Shown: in pieces, positions 1-5,645 of the stretch | Position numbering within the stretch: position 1 is the first letter of the stretch | Layout of the letters: each line of letters begins with the position of its first letter | Assembly (NCBI GenBank): GCA_030539475.1 | Contig: JAUNRY010000064.1 | Coordinates: forward strand, 1 to 9,706 | DNA: 9,706 nt | Direction: 5' to 3' | Source: Bacteroidia bacterium | GTDB lineage: Bacteria > Bacteroidota > Bacteroidia > Bacteroidales > Dysgonomonadaceae | Made by a program: the position numbers and the translations under genes | Notes under the pieces: model-generated | What the model was told of the DNA's origin: nothing | Seen by the model: the letters and a program-made list of their open reading frames with translations, nothing else | Database searches by the model: none

Positions 1-147
1 AGTGGTGTCCTAACAATTGTCGGTGGCGTCCTAATGATTGTCAGTGTTATTCTAAACGATGTCAGAGGCGTGCTACCCAATGCAGCTGTTGTTCTAATTG
101 TTGTAAGCAGCGTGCTAACGGTTGTTTACGCTGTGCTAACCGTTGCA
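1..147. repeat. Seven tandem diverged 21-bp repeats, running off the left edge
   Basis: Seven consecutive 21-bp units start at 1, 22, 43, 64, 85, 106 and 127. All share the core CTA at unit positions 10-12, T at 8, T at 18 and G at 19. An eighth, strongly decayed unit may occupy 148-168. The period is a multiple of three. Plus frame 1 stays open and reads as heptads of the type xxVLxxV. Plus frame 3 is also open and reads as Cys-containing heptads (for example WCPNNCR) that stop with TGA at 150-152, just after the last good unit. Plus frame 2 has a stop in nearly every unit. Variation is slightly greater at unit positions 3, 9, 15 and 21, which fits frame 1 wobble or the matching antisense frame. 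However, the third base of the leucine CTA codon never varies, which argues against simple coding selection. It could be the tail of a repeat protein or a non-coding array. Confidence 0.85.
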
Positions 148-194
148 GGTGAGCATTTATATCTTGGAATAACCGCCATACGATTTACACGCTC

Positions 195-212
195 GTTTCA
201 CGAAGCTGAAAC
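195..212 (-). terminator. Weak hairpin just past the end of the minus-strand operon
   Basis: Arms GTTTCA (195-200) and TGAAAC (207-212) are perfect reverse complements around a 6-nt loop. They start eight bases beyond the stop codon of the M28 peptidase gene on the minus strand. No T-run follows on that strand, so this is not a classical intrinsic terminator. It may only be a 3'-end stabilising hairpin or chance. Confidence 0.25.
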
Positions 213-219
213 CGCCTCG

Positions 220-1446
220 TCATGAACCCGTAGCTATTGCCTCAACTAATTCCGCAATCCCCGCCACACATTCCGCCACCCGTTCGGGATTGACAATACT
301 CAGGTTGTCTTGGGGGGTGTGCGTGAGTTCCTGCGTCTCCATGTTTTCGATAAACCATTGCGAACTGACGGCTATGGCCGCGCAACCGTTTTGCAGAAAC
401 AGGCTGTGGTCGCCTTGATACCACGGCAGCCCCTCTGCAATTGCGGGCGTGTTGCTTAGTACGTTTTGCAACGCCGTGGCGATGGTTGGGGGCAGGTTAA
501 ATGCCGAAAAGCAAGACAACCCTTCCTGATAACCCGCTCCATCGATATTGATATTCAATAGAATTTTGTTGAATTTACCGGCGTTTTGTTCCGTGTATTT
601 TACTTGTCCGGGCGCTCCATAATAATCTTCGCCATTGAAAAACACCAGTTCCAGGGGAATGGGGTGTGAATAGTTTTTCCAGATTTCGGCCAACGCCAAA
701 ACGATTGCTACGCCCGTTGCGTTGTCGATAGCGCCGGGGGTATTAATTTTGGTGTCGATATGTGCCGTAACCACAATTTTGTTTTTCGCCGCATCGCCCT
801 TTCTTGCAATCACATTGTAAGCCGTTTCGGGAATACGTTTGGCAAGCGAGGTAAGCTCCACGGTTTTTCCCGAACAAGCGAGCAGTTTTTCGCCTTCGGT
901 GTCTTTCATAAAAACGGAGGGGATATCAAAGTCGCCGTCTTCAAACAAGGGGAAGGGATAAACGCCGCCGGCCAATGCCGCATTTCGGCTCGTAGCGGTA
1001 ACAAGCGCCAAGGGCTTACCTTTTTCTAATACCGAAATAAGGTGTTGATGCTCTTGGGGGTTCCAGAATGGGAATTTTTTCGGTGCGATTTGCTCGGCGG
1101 CAATTTCGCCATGAAGCAGAATTATTTTATCGGTCATATCGGTTTGTTCCAACCGGCCGATGGTGTCGATGGCAAGTAATTCTCCTTTCGCCCGGCATCC
1201 CAACGCGTAATGCGACGAAAACACTTCAAACGACTGGTTGCCGCATGTTAATGCAGCGCCGCCGGTGCTCCAATCAATCACCGAAAGTTCCGTCGCCGTG
1301 GTTTCCCAACCCAAATCGCTCAATACTTTTTGGGCATAGTCTGTTGCTCTTCTGTTTTCGGCGCTGCCCACGCGGCGTTCGCCAATCTGCTCGCAAAGTA
1401 CCTGTAAATGTTTTTTTACTGTTTCCGTTAAAATGTTTTTGTTCAT
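220..1446 (-). CDS. M28-family zinc metallopeptidase (aminopeptidase-like)
   Basis: This 408-residue protein belongs to the M28 co-catalytic di-zinc peptidases, which remove amino acids or small groups from peptides. The family's metal-site pattern is visible: H229 and D231 in AHIDT, bridging D241 in AIDNATG, general base E273 followed by D274 in NGED, D302 in NIDGAG, and H376 in THTPQD. The GDHSLF motif at 345-350 is also typical. D274 stands where many relatives have a second Glu; Asp is a plausible ligand. Residues about 85-205 between the N-terminal helix and the catalytic core look like a PA-type inserted domain. No signal peptide or lipobox is visible, so a cytoplasmic location is inferred, whereas many M28 relatives are exported. 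It is the last gene of the minus-strand run, 57 nt after the AI-2E-family gene. A purine-rich GAAGAGAAAC lies just upstream of the ATG. The exact substrate cannot be told. Confidence 0.88.
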   Translation of the reverse strand: MNKNILTETVKKHLQVLCEQIGERRVGSAENRRATDYAQKVLSDLGWETTATELSVIDWSTGGAALTCGNQSFEVFSSHYALGCRAKGELLAIDTIGRLEQTDMTDKIILLHGEIAAEQIAPKKFPFWNPQEHQHLISVLEKGKPLALVTATSRNAALAGGVYPFPLFEDGDFDIPSVFMKDTEGEKLLACSGKTVELTSLAKRIPETAYNVIARKGDAAKNKIVVTAHIDTKINTPGAIDNATGVAIVLALAEIWKNYSHPIPLELVFFNGEDYYGAPGQVKYTEQNAGKFNKILLNINIDGAGYQEGLSCFSAFNLPPTIATALQNVLSNTPAIAEGLPWYQGDHSLFLQNGCAAIAVSSQWFIENMETQELTHTPQDNLSIVNPERVAECVAGIAELVEAIATGS

Positions 1447-1503
1447 GATGTTTCTCTTCGTCCAAATTTCGCGTGGTGCGTGTGGCGCAACTCTGCTTGC
1501 AGG

Positions 1504-2574
1504 TTATTCGGCTTTTTTTGTGGAAATGATTGCTGATGATTCTAAATATCCGTTGTTTTTATCGTAATACAACTGTTTCACAAGCGTCATTAATATAACC
1601 AGCAGCGGCACAGCCAGCACAATGCCCCATCCGCCGGTGAGCGCGCCCATTATTACCTGAAAAAACAGCAGCAAGGCCGGCGGAGTGTTTAATAATTTTT
1701 TTTGCACGTTGGGCGTGATGAGGTTGCTCTCTATGGTTTGCACCAGGATGAACAAACCGGCAATGAGCAACGCTTTCGTGGGGCTGTGCATCAGTCCTAC
1801 CAGCACGGCGGGAATCATTGCAATGATGGGCCCGAAGTTGGGAATCACGTTTAAGAATCCGGCTAAGATAGCGAGAACGAGCCACGTTCCTACGCCGAGG
1901 CTGATTAATCCGACGGCGGTGAGCGTGAAAACGATTAATCCGGCAAAAAGTGCGCCTTTTATCCATTTTTTCAGGTTTTCGCCCAGGTGCATCACCACTT
2001 CCTGCGCTTTGCCCTGCCCGTTTCGGGGGACGAGTTTAACCATGCCCCGCACGTATTCCGATGCTCCGATGGTGAGGAACAATGCCAGAAAAATAACCAC
2101 GTACAAATCGCCGAAAACACCGAAGGTGGAGGAGAAAAAACCTTGCAATACGGGGAGAACTTTTTTTTGGTTTTCCGTATCGGAAACATAGTCTACGATT
2201 TTTCGGCCTATCTCGCTTTGGTTAAGGTGGTTTTGCGCATTGGCAATCATTTCCGGCACTTTCTCCTGCATCTCGCTGGCCTGGCTTTGTACTTTCGAAC
2301 CCATCAGCCAGAAGAACAACCCGATAAGGAGAAACGTGCCCACAATGGAAAGTGTGAGCGATATTCCGTTTTTCCATCCTGTCCATTGTTGAATTTTGGA
2401 TGCCAGCGCCCGAAAGAAAATGGCAATGAGCGACGCTGCCAGCAATAACAAAAAGGCATTGAAGATTTTGTAAACAATCAGCAATACCACCAATACAAAT
2501 ACCGTAATGCCTACGGCTTTCCATACGCGCCGGTCAAAATATTTGTCCGTGCGCTTACCTGTTGTCTCGTTCAT
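1504..2574 (-). CDS. AI-2E family (PerM-like) membrane transporter
   Basis: This 356-residue polytopic inner-membrane protein matches the AI-2E transporter/PerM family (PF01594) in length and layout. Two hydrophobic segments lie near the N-terminus (about 20-55) and one at 70-91. A soluble amphipathic stretch follows (about 93-145), then a membrane segment at 152-170 and a hydrophobic C-terminal half (207-335). The family signatures are in that half: IPNFGPIIAMIPAVLVG at 244-260 and ESNLITPNV at 282-290. Members have been linked to export of autoinducer-2 or to ion/proton exchange, and most remain uncharacterised, so the substrate is unknown. The ATG lies only 9 nt after the stop of the DUF4251 gene, supporting co-transcription. 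The charged tail after residue 337 is short and probably cytoplasmic. Family membership is firm; a role in quorum signalling is not implied. Confidence 0.88.
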   Translation of the reverse strand: MNETTGKRTDKYFDRRVWKAVGITVFVLVVLLIVYKIFNAFLLLLAASLIAIFFRALASKIQQWTGWKNGISLTLSIVGTFLLIGLFFWLMGSKVQSQASEMQEKVPEMIANAQNHLNQSEIGRKIVDYVSDTENQKKVLPVLQGFFSSTFGVFGDLYVVIFLALFLTIGASEYVRGMVKLVPRNGQGKAQEVVMHLGENLKKWIKGALFAGLIVFTLTAVGLISLGVGTWLVLAILAGFLNVIPNFGPIIAMIPAVLVGLMHSPTKALLIAGLFILVQTIESNLITPNVQKKLLNTPPALLLFFQVIMGALTGGWGIVLAVPLLVILMTLVKQLYYDKNNGYLESSAIISTKKAE

Positions 2575-2583
2575 ATACTTGCA

Positions 2584-3087
2584 TTACGGTGTGTTTTTTG
2601 TTTCCACATCGCCCTGAAACGAAATGGGTTGCCGGTTTGTATCCGTTACGTTGAGGCGGGCGGTTCCGTTTTCCCAGATGTCGAAAAACAGGAATATCTC
2701 ACGTCCGGTGTCGTTTGTGCGGATATTTACCTGCCAGTTGCCTTTTTTTCGGCCGGGCTCCACCTGATAATCGAAATTGGTGCTGGTAAATTTTATTCCT
2801 CCTTCCCGCGGATCCATGGGCGCCACATAAGCGCGCCCGTAATAGGGGAGGTAAGCGCGAACGGTATCGGGTGAAACTTTCACATCGTAGAAAGGCGACA
2901 AATACATAGACCTGAATCCGGTAGGATAGGCATAGGTAGCCTTGAAAGTGAAATCGAAATCGTTCATTCTCTGTTGAATTTCGGCAGCTACAGCTTCTTT
3001 TTCAGCCGCCGATTGTGCCGTGCCGCAGGTTGTTAATCCAAGAACGACGGACATCACAATAAGTAAATGCAGGGTTAATTGTCTCAT
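2584..3087 (-). CDS. DUF4251 family secreted protein or lipoprotein
   Basis: This 167-residue protein has an N-terminal hydrophobic signal sequence (about 3-20) followed by Cys21 in LTTC. That is a borderline lipobox, since Thr at -1 is uncommon; cleavage by signal peptidase I near residue 26 is the alternative. The mature part resembles DUF4251 (PF14059), a Bacteroidota-specific family of unknown function. Visible hallmarks are a Pro/Tyr-rich stretch near 53-67, the block LPYYGRAYVAPMD (about 80-92), the segment IKFTSTNFDY and the C-terminal block NRQPISFQGD. These suggest a compact beta-rich periplasmic domain. It sits 46 nt after the DUF6427-like gene and 9 nt before the AI-2E-family gene. 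No catalytic motif is recognisable. The family call comes from remembered motif patterns and is fairly confident; its function is unknown. Confidence 0.8.
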   Translation of the reverse strand: MRQLTLHLLIVMSVVLGLTTCGTAQSAAEKEAVAAEIQQRMNDFDFTFKATYAYPTGFRSMYLSPFYDVKVSPDTVRAYLPYYGRAYVAPMDPREGGIKFTSTNFDYQVEPGRKKGNWQVNIRTNDTGREIFLFFDIWENGTARLNVTDTNRQPISFQGDVETKNTP

Positions 3088-3096
3088 AATCTATCC

Positions 3097-3111
3097 GTTT
3101 TACAGTAAAAC
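3097..3111. promoter_or_regulatory. 15-bp perfect palindrome in the leader of the DUF4251 gene
   Basis: GTTTTAC and GTAAAAC flank a single central base, making a perfect 7+1+7 dyad 10-24 bases upstream of the DUF4251 start codon. On the minus strand it follows directly after CATCTTTG (3118-3111), a one-mismatch fit to the Bacteroidota -7 element TAnnTTTG. The dyad would therefore cover the predicted start of an internal transcript. A one-base centre suits a DNA operator better than an RNA hairpin. No -33 element was found. Confidence 0.35.
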
Positions 3112-3133
3112 AAAGATGCAGGCGTTTTTGTTG

Positions 3134-4159
3134 TTAGAATGGAGATAAATCTGTAAAAAGGTGCAGGCAATAGTAGGCAATCAGCAGCCCCAGAATCACG
3201 AAAAACGATGATATCTCCCATCTTCGGGTTGTGTTTGTATAAAAATGCGCCATGATGACGGACAGGAATGGCGTTACCGCGTAAATCCAAAACAAGGTTT
3301 GCCCCAGGTACAAAACCTGCAAAAATATGGATGCTACGATGATGGAAGTACAGAAAATCAGTACTTTTTTGGTAAAGCTGCGTTCCCTGGTAATCTGTTT
3401 GTTGTCTGTTACGATGTAGAAAAAGATGAAAAGCAGGATGGTGCCCGTAAAGCCCCATTGAGGCACGGAGAATTGAGGCACTTGGGTGAAATTGTAAATC
3501 TCGGCGAATCGCGTGAACGGATCGATAAATCCGGCAATGTTATCTCCAAAAACATACAGGGCGAAAACAATCCAAAACACCAATATGATACCAAAGACGG
3601 AGGCAACGAAAGAGCGGAAATTTATCGTACCCAAGGCCGATAAGCCAATTAGCCACAACGGAAGAAACAGCAGGGCGTAAATCTGAAAAGTGGCGGCAAT
3701 GGTCAACAAGGCGCTAAACTGAAAAGCGTAGCGGTGCGAACGATGGTATTGATACGACGCCAATAACGGGAAAAGAGACCAAAGAACGAAAATTAGTCCC
3801 AAGAAATTGGGCGACATTCTCAGAAACACAGGGTGGATGTTGAAGAGAATAAGCGGGATATAAAAAGGCATGGAGGTTCGCATCCGGATTACCCCGTAGC
3901 GGATGTTGAGCTCGGAAATAAGGTAGGAGATGATGAAAATGCAAAGCGTACTCGATAAAAAAGACACAAGCGGCGATTGCTGAAAAAAAGGTTCGAGATA
4001 CGGCCAGGAAAAATTAACGCTGTTGATTTCGAAATCGGGCAATCCGTTTTGCAGAAACATCAAAAACCGCAATACGATGATGACAATGGAAACGACCAAC
4101 GAGATGAATCGCGATTCCACAAAATAAGACTTGAAGTTTCGGGTTAGCCGGCTATTCAT
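3134..4159 (-). CDS. Polytopic membrane protein, DUF6427-like
   Basis: This 341-residue, very hydrophobic protein has roughly nine to ten membrane segments (approximately 18-36, 63-84, 98-111, 116-136, 147-170, 181-204, 237-251, 264-284, 288-305 and 317-334). There is no signal peptide, and short basic N-terminal and interhelical loops are present. From overall character and its position directly after purD, I assign it to the Bacteroidota DUF6427 group, whose members are sometimes mislabelled beta-carotene monooxygenases and often lie beside purD or upp. Its ATG follows the purD stop codon by only 3 nt, so the two genes are almost certainly co-transcribed and perhaps translationally coupled. 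No transport or enzyme motif is visible. The idea that it serves purine or nucleotide metabolism rests only on this linkage. The family call is moderate because it comes from memory without a profile search. Confidence 0.7.
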   Translation of the reverse strand: MNSRLTRNFKSYFVESRFISLVVSIVIIVLRFLMFLQNGLPDFEINSVNFSWPYLEPFFQQSPLVSFLSSTLCIFIISYLISELNIRYGVIRMRTSMPFYIPLILFNIHPVFLRMSPNFLGLIFVLWSLFPLLASYQYHRSHRYAFQFSALLTIAATFQIYALLFLPLWLIGLSALGTINFRSFVASVFGIILVFWIVFALYVFGDNIAGFIDPFTRFAEIYNFTQVPQFSVPQWGFTGTILLFIFFYIVTDNKQITRERSFTKKVLIFCTSIIVASIFLQVLYLGQTLFWIYAVTPFLSVIMAHFYTNTTRRWEISSFFVILGLLIAYYCLHLFTDLSPF

Positions 4160-4162
4160 GTG

Positions 4163-5437
4163 TTATTGTTTTAAATCGAAACCGATATCTGTGCGGTAAT
4201 AACTGTTTTCGAAAGAAATTTTCCCGATATTTTTGTACGAGTTTTCCAGTGCTTCATCCATTGTCTTTCCATAAGAAGTAACGGCAAGCACCCGCCCTCC
4301 TGCAGTAACAACGCTGTTGTTTTCCAGCTTGGTTCCCGCGTGGAAAACAATGGAATCTTTTACCTCGTTAATTCCCGAAATGGGTTTCCCTTTCTCGTAG
4401 TCGCCCGGATATCCGCCGGAAACCATCATCACGGTAGCGGCAAACCGATTGTCTGTCTCCAGCGGTTTCGTGTCGAGCGTTTCGGTAAAAACACTTACAA
4501 AAAGATCCAGGATATCCGATTTTATGAGCGGCAACACCGCTTCGGTTTCCGGATCGCCCATGCGGACGTTATATTCAATGACTTTGGGCTCGCCACCTAC
4601 ATTTATCAATCCCAGGAATATAAATCCTTTATAATCAATATTCTCTTTCTCTATTCCCTTAACCGTAGGCACCACAATTTCCTGCTCCACCTTTTGCATA
4701 AATGCTTCATCGGCAAACAAAACGGGCGAAACGGCTCCCATGCCGCCGGTATTAAGCCCGGTATCGCTTTCGCCAATGCGTTTGTAATCTTTGGCAACGG
4801 GCAGAATTTTGTACGATTTCCCGTCCGTGAGCACGAAAACCGAGCACTCAATTCCCTGCAAAAACTCTTCGATAACCACTTTGTTGCTCGATTCGCCAAA
4901 CATCCCGTTCAGCATTTCCCAAAGCAAGCGCTTGGCTTCGTTGATATCGTTTAAAATCAATACGCCTTTCCCGGCGGCCAATCCGTCGGCTTTCAACACG
5001 TAAGGCGGTTGCAGCGACTCCAAAAAACGGTTTCCTTCTTCAATGTTTCCCAATTTTATGGTTTTATACTGAGCGGTGGGGATGTTGTGGCGAGACATGA
5101 ATTCTTTAGCGAAATCCTTGCTCCCTTCCAGCTGTGCGCCTCTTTGAGAAGGCCCGATAACGGCAATGTGGCAGGCATCTTCGTCGTCGCGGAAAAAATC
5201 ATAAATGCCTTTCACCAGCGGAATTTCGGGGCCTACCACAATCATGTCCACATCGTTTTCCAGGCAAAATAACTTCAACGCCTGAAAATCGGTAGGGGAA
5301 ATGGGCACGTTAACTCCCAGCAAGGCAGTACCGGCATTGCCCGGTGCAATAAACAAGTTGTTGAGAAATTTGCTGCTGCGCATACGCCATGCAAAGGCAT
5401 GTTCACGGCCACCGGAGCCCAGAATTAGTACGTTCAT
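4163..5437 (-). CDS. purD: Phosphoribosylamine-glycine ligase (GAR synthetase)
   Basis: PurD joins glycine to 5-phosphoribosylamine using ATP, giving GAR in the second step of de novo purine synthesis in the cytoplasm. The 424-residue product has normal family length. It opens with the nucleotide-fold motif MNVLILGSGGREHA and contains the ATP-grasp features KADGLAAGKGV (149-159) and VIEEFLQGIECSV (188-200). It also has NTGGMGAVSP (229-238) and the GARS signature RMGDPETEA (292-300). The ATG at 5437 is chosen because the protein then starts exactly at the conserved N-terminal strand; an in-frame TTG 18 bases upstream would add six residues with no family support. It is first in the minus-strand run and is followed after 3 nt by the DUF6427-like gene. 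A TAnnTTTG-type promoter box lies about 48 bases upstream. No purine riboswitch structure was seen in the short leader. Confidence 0.97.
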   Translation of the reverse strand: MNVLILGSGGREHAFAWRMRSSKFLNNLFIAPGNAGTALLGVNVPISPTDFQALKLFCLENDVDMIVVGPEIPLVKGIYDFFRDDEDACHIAVIGPSQRGAQLEGSKDFAKEFMSRHNIPTAQYKTIKLGNIEEGNRFLESLQPPYVLKADGLAAGKGVLILNDINEAKRLLWEMLNGMFGESSNKVVIEEFLQGIECSVFVLTDGKSYKILPVAKDYKRIGESDTGLNTGGMGAVSPVLFADEAFMQKVEQEIVVPTVKGIEKENIDYKGFIFLGLINVGGEPKVIEYNVRMGDPETEAVLPLIKSDILDLFVSVFTETLDTKPLETDNRFAATVMMVSGGYPGDYEKGKPISGINEVKDSIVFHAGTKLENNSVVTAGGRVLAVTSYGKTMDEALENSYKNIGKISFENSYYRTDIGFDLKQ

Positions 5438-5484
5438 ATTATCAAGTTCATTCAATAGTTTTACCCTCTATTAACTGGAAGGCA

Positions 5485-5492
5485 CAAAGCTA
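5485..5492 (-). promoter_or_regulatory. Candidate -7 promoter box for the purD operon
   Basis: TAGCTTTG on the minus strand matches the Bacteroidota -7 consensus TAnnTTTG. Transcription would begin near 5478, leaving a leader of about 40 bases before the purD ATG at 5437. No TTTG-like -33 element is visible at 19-21 bases spacing. Confidence 0.45.
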
Positions 5493-5557
5493 CTAAAAAT
5501 TACGAAAAATAGACATCGAAAAGCACGGAAATCTCCAAACAGTTTTTCGAAAATTGT

Positions 5558-5565
5558 TATCTTTG
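5558..5565 (+). promoter_or_regulatory. Candidate -7 promoter box for the helicase gene
   Basis: TATCTTTG matches TAnnTTTG perfectly. It is divergent from the purD promoter box about 65 bases away. The start would fall near 5571, giving a leader of about 75 bases that contains the GAAAACA and AATCGTAA repeats. No -33 element is clear. Confidence 0.45.
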
Positions 5566-5580
5566 TGAAAAAAGGAGTTT

Positions 5581-5633
5581 GAAAACAGAAAACAGAAAAC
5601 AGAAGAAGTTAAATCGTAATTCGTCAATCGTAA
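5581..5633. repeat. Short tandem and direct repeats in the helicase leader
   Basis: GAAAACA occurs three times in tandem (5581-5601) and continues as GAAGAAG. Just downstream, AATCGTAA occurs twice (5612-5619 and 5626-5633) with a 14-base period and a related TAATTCGT between. Together they fill most of the transcribed leader. Similar simple-sequence stretches are, from memory, common between Bacteroidota genes. No hairpin or coding meaning is evident. Confidence 0.6.
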
Positions 5634-5645
5634 ATCCCCAATATT

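Noticed and set aside
1..168. CRISPR array
   Set aside because: The repeats are directly contiguous 21-bp units without spacers and are too diverged from each other. No cas genes are present.
34..225. 63-residue plus-strand ORF (VL heptads plus tail)
   Set aside because: It starts at an arbitrary Met inside the repeat array, and the frame is already open to the left edge. The tail after residue 38 has no family character and overlaps the 3' end of the M28 gene. It could be part of a longer gene but cannot be called as one from this window.
1471..1490. GC-rich GTGG-type internal duplication between the M28 and AI-2E-family genes
   Set aside because: It is short and imperfect, with no self-complementary stem, T-run or promoter context.
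1685..2448. Two overlapping plus-strand ORFs (168 and 153 residues)
   Set aside because: They are antisense to the AI-2E-family gene, which has full family length and signatures. They show no domain features.
4340..4954. 204-residue plus-strand ORF
   Set aside because: It is an antisense shadow of purD.
5438..5455. Six-residue N-terminal extension of purD from a TTG codon
   Set aside because: The ATG at 5437 places the protein start exactly on the conserved MNVLILGSGGREHA motif. TTG starts are rare and the extra residues have no family support.
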